A stretch of 60,812 nucleotides of DNA, taken from NCBI GenBank assembly GCA_964655775.1, contig CAZZNQ010000014.1, forward strand, positions 1 to 60,812, in the 5' to 3' direction. Below, in pieces: positions 8,165 through 17,565 of this stretch. The position numbers were made by a program, and so were the translations under genes. The first letter of the stretch is position 1, and every line of letters starts with the position of its first letter. The notes beneath the pieces were generated by a model, which ran no database searches, was not told the origin of the DNA, and saw only the letters and a program-made list of their open reading frames with translations. The stretch comes from CAZZNQ01 sp964655775. GTDB lineage: Bacteria; Planctomycetota; Brocadiia; SM23-32.

Positions 8165-9265
8165 ATGAGCGACACCCATGACCCGTTGATGCTGTTCACC
8201 GGCCGAACCAGCTATTATCTGGCCCGGAAGATACGCGACAGCCTCCGAAGCCACCCCGGTCTTTCCGATCTCTCGCTGTGCGAACCGCGCGTCATCAGCT
8301 TCGCCAACGAGAACATGAAGGTGAAAATCAACGAGAGCGTGCGCGGGGCGGACGTGTTCCTGGTGCAGACGGCGGCCAGCTCCGACCACGCCCGGCGCGG
8401 CGTCAACCCGGACCGGGTCTCGCCGGAAGAAGTCGAACGGCTCAACCTGAGCGAGAGCCTGGTGGAACTGCTCATCACCATTGACGCCCTGCGCGGGGCA
8501 TCGGCCGGCCGGATCACCGTGGTCGCGCCGTACTTCCCTTATGTGCGCAGCGACAAGAAGGACGAGCCGCGCGTTTCCATCACCGCGAGGCTGATGGGGC
8601 AGCTGATCCGCGAGGCGGGCGCCGACCGCATCCTGACCGTCAACCTGCACGCCATGCAGATCATGGGTTTCATGAACATGCCCTGCGACCAATTGGACGC
8701 CAATCCGCTGATCGCGGAGTACTTCAGCCGCAACTACGAGACGGAGGGCCTGGGCGTGCTAGCCACCGACGCCGGCGGCGTCAAGATCGGCACCGTCTAC
8801 GCCGAGCTTCTGAACGTGCCCCTGGCCGTCTGCGACAAGCGGCGCTGGGCCGACAACCAGGACCCCGAGATTCGGGCCGTCATCGGCATCGAGGGAATAC
8901 GCAACCGCGAGGTGGCCATCTTCGACGACGAGATCCTCACCGGCGGCACCATGACGCGCGCCATCGCGGCGTTGCGGACCAAGTTCGGCCTGCCGGTCTC
9001 CTACGTCTCGTGCGTGCACCCTGTGCTGAGCGGCGGAGCCGTCGAGCGTGTGCTGAGCACGGGCGTCAAGAAGATCGTCACCACCGACACCCTACCCCCG
9101 CCGCCCGAGAGCGAGAGCGTCGAGGTCGTGAGCGTAGCCGGGCTGCTGGCGGCCGCCATCTATAACATTCACACCAACCTGTCCGTCACGCAGATCTTCC
9201 GCGAGCAGGACTCCCTGCTCGAGGGTGGCAGATCCGAGAAGGCGAGCGCGACCAGCCGACCATGA
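8165..9265 (+). CDS. prs: Ribose-phosphate pyrophosphokinase family protein (divergent)
   Basis: A 366-residue PRPP synthetase-fold protein; typical enzymes are about 315. The family normally makes PRPP from ribose 5-phosphate and ATP for nucleotide, His and Trp synthesis. Recognisable features are MLFTGRTSYYLA, the ITVVAPYFPYVRSDKKDEPR ATP-binding stretch, the TVNLHAMQIMGF segment, the DKRRW flexible loop and the FDDEILTGGT PRPP loop. Two usually acidic positions differ: DLH reads NLH, and DDxIDTAGT reads DDEILTGGT (Asp to Leu). It may be a divergent paralogue. Start ATG 8165 matches the family N-terminus. Its TGA overlaps the argS ATG (ATGA), implying translational coupling. Confidence 0.82.
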   Translation: MSDTHDPLMLFTGRTSYYLARKIRDSLRSHPGLSDLSLCEPRVISFANENMKVKINESVRGADVFLVQTAASSDHARRGVNPDRVSPEEVERLNLSESLVELLITIDALRGASAGRITVVAPYFPYVRSDKKDEPRVSITARLMGQLIREAGADRILTVNLHAMQIMGFMNMPCDQLDANPLIAEYFSRNYETEGLGVLATDAGGVKIGTVYAELLNVPLAVCDKRRWADNQDPEIRAVIGIEGIRNREVAIFDDEILTGGTMTRAIAALRTKFGLPVSYVSCVHPVLSGGAVERVLSTGVKKIVTTDTLPPPPESESVEVVSVAGLLAAAIYNIHTNLSVTQIFREQDSLLEGGRSEKASATSRP

Positions 9266-11022
9266 ATACGCCCAAGATGCCGCCGACCACGAAGCGGGCC
9301 ATCGCCGAGAACCTGGCTAAGCTGCTGCCCAACCTGAGCGCCTACGAGGTCGAGGCGCTGATCGAGACGCCCCCCGCCGCCGAGATGGGCGAGTTCGCCT
9401 TCCCGTGCTTCACGCTGGCCAAGGATTTTCGCAAAGCGCCGAACGTCATCGCACAGGATCTCCAGGGCCGTCTGGAGCTGCCCGACATGGTACGTGAGGC
9501 CCGCGCCGCCGGACCGTACCTGAACTTTCGCCTGGACCGCGACGCGGTGACGGCGGACGTGCTGGCCCGCATCCGTCGCGAGGGCGAGGACTACGGCAGG
9601 AGCGACGTCGGCGGGGGCGAGAACGTCGTCATCGACTACGCCAGCCCAAACATCGCAAAGCACCTTGGTATCCATCACCTGCCCTCGGCCGTCATCGGCC
9701 GTGCCCTCTACCGCGTCTTCAATTGGGTCGGCTACAACAGCGTCGGCATCAACTACCTGGGCGACTGGGGCACCTCGTTCGGCAAGCTTATCGCGGCGGT
9801 TGAACGATACGGCGTGAAAGACCTGGAACACCTGTCCGTCGCCGACATGCAGGACCTCTACGTGCGGTTCAGCCGCGAGGCGGAGGAGGACGACGAGCTC
9901 ACGCAGACGGCGCGGGATGCATTCCGAAGGTTGGAGGACGGCGAAGAGGAGGCGCTGCGGGCGTGGCGCGCCTTCCGCGACGTGAGCTTCGAGGAGTTCA
10001 TGCGCATCTACGGTGTGCTGGACGTGACCTTCGACGTCCTGACCGGCGAAAGCGACTACATAGAGGGCATCCAGTCCACGTTGGACAGGCTTGAGGCGGA
10101 CGGCGTGGCTGTAGAAAGCGAAGGCGCCCTGATAGTGCCCCTGGATGAGGAAGGTATGCCGCCGTGCATGGTACGGAAGAGCGACGGCACCAGCATCTAC
10201 GCCGTGCGCGACATCGCCGCCGCGCTCGACCGCTGGGAGCAGTACCGGTTCGCCCGCGCACTTTACGTTACCGGTAACGAGCAGAGCCTCCATTTCAACC
10301 AGCTTCGCGCCGTGCTGGCCAAGATGGGCTGCGAATGGGCGGACCGCATCGTCCACGTCAACTTCGGCCTCATCAAGTTCCAGGACCCCGAGACCGGCAA
10401 GGTGCGCCTGGGCAGCACACGCCGAGGCGACATCCTTCTGCTGGACGACGTGCTGGCCGAGGCCGTGCAGCGGGCGCGCGCCAAGATAGAGGAGAACGCG
10501 GACCGCTTCGAGGACGGCGCGGACCTGGACGAACTCGCCGCGCAGGTGGGCATCGGGGCCGTGATCTTCCGCGAGCTGTCCGTGCGCCGCACGCGGGATG
10601 TTGTGTTCGACTGGGACCGGATGCTGGACTTCGAGGGAGATACCGGCCCGTACGTTCAATACGCACACGCGCGCCTGTGCAGCATACTGCGCAAGGCCGG
10701 CCAGGAGGTCTCCGCCGACTTCGACCCCTCCAGGCTTGCGCTGCCGGAGGAGTGGACCATCGTCCGCCACCTGCAAGCGTTCGGCGACGTTGCCCAGCGA
10801 GCGGCGCGCGATTACGAACCGAGCCTGATATCCGGCTACCTGCTTGAACTCTGCGCCGACTTCAGCGCATACTACAGCGCCGGCATGCGGGACCCCGAGC
10901 TGCGCGTGCTCTGCGAAGACGGTCCGACACGGGCGGCGCGACTGCTGCTGGTGGACGGCCTGCGTCATGTGATCCGCAGCGGACTGCAGCTTCTGGGCCT
11001 CGCCGCGCCGGAGATGATGTGA
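9262..11022 (+). CDS. argS: Arginyl-tRNA synthetase
   Basis: A 586-residue class I synthetase that charges tRNA-Arg in the cytoplasm. An N-terminal Add-1 domain occupies about residues 1-100. The HIGH-type motif is ASPNIAKHLGIHH (near 130), followed by NYLGDWGTSFGKL, typical of ArgRS. The body contains YAVRDIAAAL and FGLIKF. The KMSKS lysines are replaced by the usual degenerate ArgRS form (around GSTRRGDILLLDD). The C-terminal DALR helical domain begins near PYVQYAHARLCSI. Length and order are normal. It begins inside the stop codon of prs. Confidence 0.96.
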   Translation: MNTPKMPPTTKRAIAENLAKLLPNLSAYEVEALIETPPAAEMGEFAFPCFTLAKDFRKAPNVIAQDLQGRLELPDMVREARAAGPYLNFRLDRDAVTADVLARIRREGEDYGRSDVGGGENVVIDYASPNIAKHLGIHHLPSAVIGRALYRVFNWVGYNSVGINYLGDWGTSFGKLIAAVERYGVKDLEHLSVADMQDLYVRFSREAEEDDELTQTARDAFRRLEDGEEEALRAWRAFRDVSFEEFMRIYGVLDVTFDVLTGESDYIEGIQSTLDRLEADGVAVESEGALIVPLDEEGMPPCMVRKSDGTSIYAVRDIAAALDRWEQYRFARALYVTGNEQSLHFNQLRAVLAKMGCEWADRIVHVNFGLIKFQDPETGKVRLGSTRRGDILLLDDVLAEAVQRARAKIEENADRFEDGADLDELAAQVGIGAVIFRELSVRRTRDVVFDWDRMLDFEGDTGPYVQYAHARLCSILRKAGQEVSADFDPSRLALPEEWTIVRHLQAFGDVAQRAARDYEPSLISGYLLELCADFSAYYSAGMRDPELRVLCEDGPTRAARLLLVDGLRHVIRSGLQLLGLAAPEMM

Positions 11023-11056
11023 CTCACCGCAGCCAGCGAACCAAAGAGGAGCCCCC

Positions 11057-11809
11057 ATGCCAGCCGCGCTGACGCCGGATGCGGAGAAGACCGAGGCGAG
11101 GCAGGTCAAGGCCGTGTTCTTCGACGTGGAGGGCACGCTTTGGGACTCCGCCGGCTGCACGCATCATGCCCTGAACGTGGTGTTGCCCAACTTCGTCGGC
11201 CAGCTTCCCACCGACGATCTGGACGAGCTGACCCGTTGTTTCAACGCCGTGCTTTTCGACCAGTTCGGCCGCGAACACCTGCGCGAGACACGGCCCATCT
11301 CGGGACGCCGGCGTTTCCAGGCCCTCCTGGACGCCTACCAGGTCCGCGACCGCGGCCTCGCCCAGAAGATGAGTTCCCGGTTCGACAGGGCCCGCCGGCT
11401 CGTGATGCGGCAGTTCGTGCGCAGGGATGCGTTCCAGTTACTCGGTGAGCTGGCGGAGCGCGGCATCGTGCGGGGCGCGATCGTCAACGGCATTCCCGCC
11501 GCCGAGCGCCACCTCGTCCAGAGCCTGGGGCTGGACTCCCATCTCGACCATCTGGTGCTGGCGCAGGTGGAGGGATTCCAGAAGCCCGACGTTCGCATCT
11601 TCCGACGCGCGCTGGAGATCGCCGGCTGCGCCCCCCAGGAAGCGCTGTACGTCGGCGACAGCCCGCTGACCGACGTGCTGGGCGCCTCGCGAGCCGGGAT
11701 GCCCACCGTCTGGTTCAACGAAGGCCGGCGCGTGCTCCCGCGCGGCTTCCCGCCACCCGATTTCACGATCAGCCGCCTGCGCGAGTTGCTCTCCATCGTG
11801 GATATGTGA
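11057..11809 (+). CDS. HAD-superfamily hydrolase
   Basis: A 250-residue cytoplasmic phosphatase-like protein. Motif I is FFDVEGTLWD: the nucleophile Asp is kept but the +2 acid/base Asp is Glu, a change seen in some HAD branches. Motif II is IVNGIP, motif III the Lys in GFQKPDVRIF, and motif IV YVGDSPLTDVLGA; a helical cap lies between I and II. This resembles the YjjG/phosphoglycolate phosphatase-like group. A ribosome site (AAAGAGGAG) precedes the ATG at 11057. Thirty-four bases follow argS, so cotranscription is possible. The substrate is unknown. Confidence 0.87.
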   Translation: MPAALTPDAEKTEARQVKAVFFDVEGTLWDSAGCTHHALNVVLPNFVGQLPTDDLDELTRCFNAVLFDQFGREHLRETRPISGRRRFQALLDAYQVRDRGLAQKMSSRFDRARRLVMRQFVRRDAFQLLGELAERGIVRGAIVNGIPAAERHLVQSLGLDSHLDHLVLAQVEGFQKPDVRIFRRALEIAGCAPQEALYVGDSPLTDVLGASRAGMPTVWFNEGRRVLPRGFPPPDFTISRLRELLSIVDM

Positions 11810-11925
11810 CCACCCTCCGCCGCGCCCGTCAACGTTTGCCCAATGGTCCGGCACGCGCCATAATGGCCCCGTTCCCGGAAGCATGGACAGACCCGGGAAG
11901 CGTCTCGAAGGGCATGGGAGCCGCA

Positions 11926-14900
11926 ATGAAGACACGTTTCCGTCTGGTCGGCCTGCTGTTGAGTGTCGCCTGTCTCCTTCCCGCCGTCTCCGCCTCCGAG
12001 GAAACCGCGCCGGTGTCCGCATACGGCAGGAGCTGGCTGTTTGTCGACCACAGCATCAACGCCCGGCTGCCCGTGCAGGGCGAGCAGTGGGAGGTGCCGG
12101 TCGAGTACTACCTGGACCCCGAGGACGACAACGGCGACACCGCGCTGAGTCTCTGGTGCGGCGGCCCGCGCGATCCGCTCGGCAAGTACGGCCCCAAGGG
12201 GCGCCACAGCAACTACGAGGGCATGTCCGGCTCGGCAACCATCCAACCCGGTCGCGGCCGGCATGTGTTCACGTTCACGCTGCCGGCGGGTATGCCGTTC
12301 TTGCGGAAGTACAACGGCGTGGTGATGGTCTGCAGCTTCCGTGACCGCACCGGCAAGCGCGAGTGGGACTGGTCGTTCTACGCCCGCTCCGCCTACCGCA
12401 GCACGCTCGCCACGTTTGAGCTTGACTCCGCAAAGCCAGGCAACCTCTTTACTTACGATCAGCCGGTAAGCATAACCCTTCGCGTGACGAAGGACGTCGA
12501 CGTGGGCGAAGAGAAGATGCTGGCCTATGCCGTGCACGACACCCGGGGCGAGCGCATCGCCAGAGGCACGGTGACGTTCACCGTGCAGGGAGCCGGCCAG
12601 GAGCTGCCCATCAAACTGGACCTGGACCGCCGGGGGACGTTCGTCCTGCAGGCCCAGGTGGGCGGGTGGGGGCAGAGGGACACCACCTTCGCCCGCATCC
12701 CCGACCTGCCCGCGATCACGGGCGGAGCGCGCACCAGGTTCGGCATGACCTCCCACGGCTTGACGGCGCCCGAACTGCTCCGGGAGCAGTTCCAGATAGC
12801 GCGCAGGCTGGGCCTGACAACCTGCCGGGCCTTTGCACGGTGGTACAACATGCAGCCCGGTCCCGATTTGTTCGCCCTGGACGCCTGGTCCCAGGCGCTC
12901 GACATCGGACGCGAGCAGGGGGTGGAAACGGTGTTGACCGTCTGGAGCCCGCCCGCCTGGGTCCTCCAGAGCAAGATGCGCAACTTCCTCTGGGGCTACG
13001 AATCGGTCGACGTGGACCTGGATGCGTGGCGCGGCTTCGTGGACACGGCGACCCGGCGGTTCAAGGGGCGGTTCTACGGGTGGGAATGGCTCAACGAGAT
13101 CCTGCCCCGGGGCGGTGTCGACTACGCAAGCGATTACCTCGACCTGGTCCGCATCGGCACACAGACTGCGAAGGCGATCGACCCCGACGCCCGCAGCATC
13201 CTGGCGGGCGGCCTCTACCCGCGCAGCTTCCGACTCCAGATGCTCAAGGCGGGGATAGGCGACTACATCGACGTGCTGCCCGTGCACTACCAGAACGGCG
13301 ACGGCATAGCCGAGGCGCTGCAGGACCTGCGCGACGCCGGCCATCCGGACGTGGCGGTATGGGACGACGAGACCAGCCGCCCCGTGTCCTTCGTCTACAC
13401 CGATTCGCCGCTGAAAGACCTTCAGGACACCGAGCAGGCGCGCTGGGCGCTGCTGCAGTACGTCGACGAGATCGCGGCCGGGGCGGACAACATCATCTAT
13501 TTCGGCGGACAGGGAAGCGTGGGCGGCGGGTTCGACTATCTGCATGAGGACCTCACGCCGCGCCCCGTCGCCGCGACGCTGGCCGTCCTCGGCGCGAAGC
13601 TGTTCGGTGCCGAGCCGGTCGGCTCCTTCATGCTCGGCGATCGCGGGCTGTTCCACCTGTTCGAACGGGACGGACGGGCGGCGCTGGTCGCGTCAAGCTA
13701 CCGCGAGGACGGAGAGGACGTCGAGCTCGCCGTGGGATCGCACAGCGTGCGGATCACGGACTACCAGGGCAACGAGTCGCGTATGGAGAGCGCCGGCGGT
13801 GTCGCCCGGCTGCGGCTGGACCCGCTGCGGTACTTCATCGAGGATGTGGACGCCGACGTCGTGAAGGCTTACTGCGTGCCGTCCGTGGAGACGGCGCCTG
13901 TGGCGGCCGGCACATCGGTGAACGTCGCGCGCGCCCAGAGGCAGATGCCCCGCGTCTCGCTGGTCAAGGGGGTAGGCGGCAGCCTGAACGTTCGCATCCG
14001 CAACCTCTATGACCGCCGGCTGGAGGGCGAATGTCGCCTGGAGACGCCCGATTCACTGCCCGCGCCCGCGGCGGCCCCCTTTTCGCTGGCACCCGGCGAG
14101 GAAGTCGTGCGTCCTGTCGTTTTCTCCCTGCAGGACACGGTTAAGGAAGGTGACTATCGCGTTGACGTCGTCTTCGACTTCGACTGGGACAAGCTGCCCC
14201 GGGTGGAGAAACCGGTGATCGTCTCGGTGGTGAGCGAGGACATGGTGGGCAACCTACTGAAGAACGGCGGCCTCGAGACCGCCAACGCGCAGCGAACCGG
14301 TCCGCAAGGCTGGGGCGTCAACGGAACGACCAGCGTCTGGGCACCTTCCGGCGGCCTGCACGCGGGATTGGGCGAGCGCGTGCTGCGTTTCCAGGACAGC
14401 GAGGACTACGCCACCTCTTCCCAATCGCTGCCGGTGCAGGGCGGGCAGACCTACCTCTACACCGCGTGGGCGCGCAACGAGAACATGTCGGCCGGTTCCA
14501 ACATGACCGCCACGCTCGAGGGCGGCCAGCGCATGCAATGGTACACCAACCAGGTGATCAACTGCGGCACGCTCAACCCGTTCTGGCAGCTCTACGTGTG
14601 CCGCCGCGCGCTACCGCCCGACGCGCGCACCCTTTCGGTCACGCCGCTGGGCATCGGTTCCGGTTGGGCCGAGTTCGACAACTTCCGGATCACACTGTAC
14701 GAGGGCACCGACTTCACCGCCGAGGCCCATCGGGCGCCCAACCCGGTGCAAGTCGACGGCTCCCTGGAGGAATGGAACAAGAAGTGCCCGATCCCGTTGA
14801 TCGGCGTGAACCAGGTGCGGCGCGTGTCGCCGGATTACGTCTGGAACCCGGAGAACCTGAGCGGCGTCGGCTATCTCATGTGGGACGACGCCAATCTCTA

Positions 14901-15375
14901 CGTCGGCGTGGACGTCCGCGACGACGTGCACAGCCCGGCCGGACGGGACGAGGAGGTCGTCGCCGGGGACAGCGTGGAACTGGCCTTCGATCCCGTTCGG
15001 GGCGGCCCGGATGCAGCGGGCAGGGCGTTCTCCTATTACGTCTCCTCGGCTCTGCCGGGCGGCGGAAGCGGAACGCACACGCTCTACCGGCCGGCCGACC
15101 GATCGGGCGGCCTGCGGACCGGGCAGCTTTTCCGGGACTCCAGCATCTACGAGCTCGCCGTCAGGCCGGGCGAAGGGCGTTGCGTCTATGAACTGCGCAT
15201 CCCGTTCTCCGAGCTCGGCGGCATCCAGCCCGTGTTCGGCGGCAGGTTCTCGTTCTCCGTTCAGATCAACGACAACGACGGCTCCGGCCGGAACGCGTTC
15301 ATGAACTGGGGCGGAGGCATCTCGCCGGCCTGGCAGCCGGAGAGCTTCGGCCTGGTCACCTTCGTGGAAGACTGA
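11926..15375 (+). CDS. Secreted multi-domain clan-A glycoside hydrolase-like protein
   Basis: 1149 residues. A signal peptide occupies about 1-24 (MKTRF, hydrophobic core, cut near VSASEE). A beta-rich N-terminal part runs to ~265. A TIM-barrel from ~270 resembles GH39/GH5-like clan A: WEWLNE at 386-391 is the likely acid/base (Glu391) and WDDETSR around 479-485 the likely nucleophile (Glu482). A CBM4/9-like beta-sandwich starts near 775 (NLLKNGGLETA) and a CBM9-like domain at ~940-1149 (VDGSLEEWNK, MWDDANLYVGVDV, DSVELAFDP). ATG 11926 is preferred for its GGGAG site and signal peptide; ATG 11914 is possible. The substrate cannot be told from sequence alone. Confidence 0.82.
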   Translation: MKTRFRLVGLLLSVACLLPAVSASEETAPVSAYGRSWLFVDHSINARLPVQGEQWEVPVEYYLDPEDDNGDTALSLWCGGPRDPLGKYGPKGRHSNYEGMSGSATIQPGRGRHVFTFTLPAGMPFLRKYNGVVMVCSFRDRTGKREWDWSFYARSAYRSTLATFELDSAKPGNLFTYDQPVSITLRVTKDVDVGEEKMLAYAVHDTRGERIARGTVTFTVQGAGQELPIKLDLDRRGTFVLQAQVGGWGQRDTTFARIPDLPAITGGARTRFGMTSHGLTAPELLREQFQIARRLGLTTCRAFARWYNMQPGPDLFALDAWSQALDIGREQGVETVLTVWSPPAWVLQSKMRNFLWGYESVDVDLDAWRGFVDTATRRFKGRFYGWEWLNEILPRGGVDYASDYLDLVRIGTQTAKAIDPDARSILAGGLYPRSFRLQMLKAGIGDYIDVLPVHYQNGDGIAEALQDLRDAGHPDVAVWDDETSRPVSFVYTDSPLKDLQDTEQARWALLQYVDEIAAGADNIIYFGGQGSVGGGFDYLHEDLTPRPVAATLAVLGAKLFGAEPVGSFMLGDRGLFHLFERDGRAALVASSYREDGEDVELAVGSHSVRITDYQGNESRMESAGGVARLRLDPLRYFIEDVDADVVKAYCVPSVETAPVAAGTSVNVARAQRQMPRVSLVKGVGGSLNVRIRNLYDRRLEGECRLETPDSLPAPAAAPFSLAPGEEVVRPVVFSLQDTVKEGDYRVDVVFDFDWDKLPRVEKPVIVSVVSEDMVGNLLKNGGLETANAQRTGPQGWGVNGTTSVWAPSGGLHAGLGERVLRFQDSEDYATSSQSLPVQGGQTYLYTAWARNENMSAGSNMTATLEGGQRMQWYTNQVINCGTLNPFWQLYVCRRALPPDARTLSVTPLGIGSGWAEFDNFRITLYEGTDFTAEAHRAPNPVQVDGSLEEWNKKCPIPLIGVNQVRRVSPDYVWNPENLSGVGYLMWDDANLYVGVDVRDDVHSPAGRDEEVVAGDSVELAFDPVRGGPDAAGRAFSYYVSSALPGGGSGTHTLYRPADRSGGLRTGQLFRDSSIYELAVRPGEGRCVYELRIPFSELGGIQPVFGGRFSFSVQINDNDGSGRNAFMNWGGGISPAWQPESFGLVTFVED

Positions 15376-15389
15376 TTCGGAAGGCAGCT

Positions 15390-16433
15390 ATGGACGCAAA
15401 CCCATTCCATGTCGCGGATCGTCGGCCCGTGGTGCCGAAGCGACCGGGCCGCTACGCGTCGTTCCCCGTCATGACCCGGACCGCACCCGGGGAGATCCTT
15501 CTGGTCTACCGCGACGCCGAGGCCCGGCCCGGCGAGCACTGCCACGGCGCGAACGGCGACATGCTGACCATGCGCTGGAGGGACGGCCGCTGGTCCGAGC
15601 CGGAGTTGATCTACGAGCACACCGAGGACGCCGAGGAGATGGAGTGCGACCTGACGCGCCTCGCGGACGGCTCGATCCTGCTCCACAGCCGGCAATGGGG
15701 CGGCTCCGGCAACGTATCGGCCTACACCGCGATCAGCACCGACGGTGGGCGCACGTTATCGCCGCGCAAACCGGTCCTCGTCCCCGAGTTCGCCGATCCA
15801 CCGTCGCTCTACGGCAAGGCGGTGGAGCTGCAATCGGGCGACCTGCTCCTGGGCGCGTACGGGCGGCGGCCGGGCGACGAGGGAACGTCCTCCGCCGGCC
15901 TGATCTCGCGGGACGGGGGGCAGTCGTGGGGGTTCTTTGCTTGGGTGGCCACCTGGGGCACGGTTCCGGGCTGCCGGTTCAGCGAGGTCTTCATGCTCCG
16001 CGTGCCGGACGGTTCCCTCTACGCCCTTCTCCGGACGAACGGCGATTTCTATGCCACGCGGTCAGGTGACGACGGGCGAACGTGGACCGCACCGGAGCGC
16101 GCGTTCAACGGCATGGCCTGCGCCGGGCTGCTGCTGTCCACCGGCGAGGCGGTTTTCACCTACCGCGGCGCGCGGCGAGAGACTACGGTCGGTGGCCGCC
16201 CGGCGACGGTCCTGAAGCGCGAAGGCCGGCTCTACTGCTGTCGCGTCTCGGCGGACGGCGGACGGGCATGGAGCGAGGAACTGGAAGTGGACGGCGGCAC
16301 GGCCTACCAGGTCGGGTCCTACGGCATGGGCGACCTGCTCGAGATGCCCGACGGCAGCCTGAAAGTCGTCTACTACACCTCCGACGCAGACCAGACCCCG
16401 TGGATCGAGGAATGCACGCTGGTGAGGCAATAA
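15390..16433 (+). CDS. Sialidase/BNR-repeat family protein
   Basis: A 347-residue protein without a signal peptide. Several Asp-box turns of a six-bladed propeller are visible: STDGGRT, SRDGGQSW, SGDDGRTW and SADGGRAW. It starts 14 bases after the secreted glycosidase and is probably cotranscribed with it. Known relatives are exo-sialidases and other glycan-binding or hydrolysing propellers. The sialidase Arg triad cannot be assigned with certainty by eye, so enzymatic specificity is open. The likely ribosome site is GGAAGG before the ATG at 15390. It ends 4 bases from the convergent thymidylate-synthase-like gene. Confidence 0.78.
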   Translation: MDANPFHVADRRPVVPKRPGRYASFPVMTRTAPGEILLVYRDAEARPGEHCHGANGDMLTMRWRDGRWSEPELIYEHTEDAEEMECDLTRLADGSILLHSRQWGGSGNVSAYTAISTDGGRTLSPRKPVLVPEFADPPSLYGKAVELQSGDLLLGAYGRRPGDEGTSSAGLISRDGGQSWGFFAWVATWGTVPGCRFSEVFMLRVPDGSLYALLRTNGDFYATRSGDDGRTWTAPERAFNGMACAGLLLSTGEAVFTYRGARRETTVGGRPATVLKREGRLYCCRVSADGGRAWSEELEVDGGTAYQVGSYGMGDLLEMPDGSLKVVYYTSDADQTPWIEECTLVRQ

Positions 16434-16437
16434 CCCA

Positions 16438-17322
16438 TCAGCTACCGCCCTTCGCGTAGTGGTCGGGATCCTCGGCCAGCTTCTGCCGGGCCTCTTCGAA
16501 CATCGGCTCGAACATATCGCTGTTCCAGGCGCGATCGGTGTAGGGCGAGTTGCGCATCTTCTCGACGGTGTCGCGCAGCCGGTCATCGATGTAGCTGCCG
16601 TAGATGTGCAGCGAATCGACCACGTCCACGTATCGGCCGCACGTCACCGGTTCGCCCAGCCGCTCGGACAGGCGCTCCGCCATGATTCGCTGCAGGTCGG
16701 TGATGGCGAAAACGTTCATGAACCACGCCAGCACCAGGTCGCGCGAGCGCCAGTGCGTGTTGAGGTTCAGCACGTAGCCGTCGCCGCTGTCCGGCAGCAG
16801 GCGGGCCCAGACGCGCTGCAGGCAGGGCGGGTCGTCCGTTGCGGGATCGCACTGCGGGATCCACGTGATCGCCTGCGCGCGCCGCGAGTGCGGGGCGGCG
16901 GCCAGCTTGTCGACCATGTAGGCGATCTGGTCCATCGCCGCGAGCTGCGGTCCCTCGGCCGGGTTCTCCAGGTCCTCGACCGGACGGTAGGCGAACAGGC
17001 GCTGGTGGTAGGTATACGTCCACTTGCCCTCGGCCGGGTTGATCCAGTGGTCGTGGATGCCGTCGACAACCTCCTGGCGGTAGACCTCCAGTTCGATCGG
17101 CCCGCCGGGGAAGTTCTTGTGGAGCCGGGGCTCGCCGAGGGGGTCGCGCACCTCCACCATAACGGTCGCGTCCAGGCTGGGCGGATCGTCGGGCTTATCG
17201 TATTCGGTGCGCACCTCGACGCCGTTGTCCCAAACGGCCAGCACCGCCTTCTCCCATGCCTCGGGAAGGTTCCCGCCCGAGACGGACAGCACCGGAATCG
17301 TTCCGTTGTTTCGGTCGCTCAT
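16438..17322 (-). CDS. Divergent thymidylate synthase (ThyA-fold)
   Basis: A 294-residue ThyA-superfamily protein that would methylate dUMP to dTMP with methylene-folate. The core motif is DDPPCLQRVWARLL, where the Cys corresponds to the catalytic Cys of PPCH; His is Leu, as in the methanogen-type branch. Also visible are HWRSRDLVLAWFMNV (the RSxD phosphate/dUMP segment) and DSLHIYGSYI (the dUMP-binding HIY). The ~110-residue N-terminal region has little match to standard ThyA. The start is set at ATG 17322 because GGCGGGG lies 9 bases upstream; ATG 17331 is in frame. It stands alone between convergent and divergent neighbours. A nucleotide hydroxymethylase is a less likely alternative. Confidence 0.72.
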   Translation of the reverse strand: MSDRNNGTIPVLSVSGGNLPEAWEKAVLAVWDNGVEVRTEYDKPDDPPSLDATVMVEVRDPLGEPRLHKNFPGGPIELEVYRQEVVDGIHDHWINPAEGKWTYTYHQRLFAYRPVEDLENPAEGPQLAAMDQIAYMVDKLAAAPHSRRAQAITWIPQCDPATDDPPCLQRVWARLLPDSGDGYVLNLNTHWRSRDLVLAWFMNVFAITDLQRIMAERLSERLGEPVTCGRYVDVVDSLHIYGSYIDDRLRDTVEKMRNSPYTDRAWNSDMFEPMFEEARQKLAEDPDHYAKGGS

Positions 17323-17451
17323 GGCCCGCATCCCCGCCAGTGGAAGGTGTGCCCCGGCGGCGCTCCCGTTGCCGCCGCCGGGCGAACTGCGGCGAGTTTA
17401 TCAGCGGCGCGGCGCGGGCGCAAACAGAACAGGCGGGGCCGCGTCCGCTGT

Positions 17452-17480
17452 TTGCCTCTCCGGCGGCCTTCTGGTATCGT
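17452..17480 (+). promoter_or_regulatory. Promoter for the acyl-CoA synthetase gene
   Basis: TTGCCT (17452-17457), 17-bp spacer, TATCGT (17475-17480) with a TG one base before the -10. It lies about 85 bases before the ATG at 17566. Confidence 0.5.
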
Positions 17481-17565
17481 GGAGGCTTCCTCTTGCCGTT
17501 TTCCCAAATCGCAGTCCGCTCCCGCATGCCGCCGACCTCGGTCCGCCGGCAAGGAGGCCCACTCC

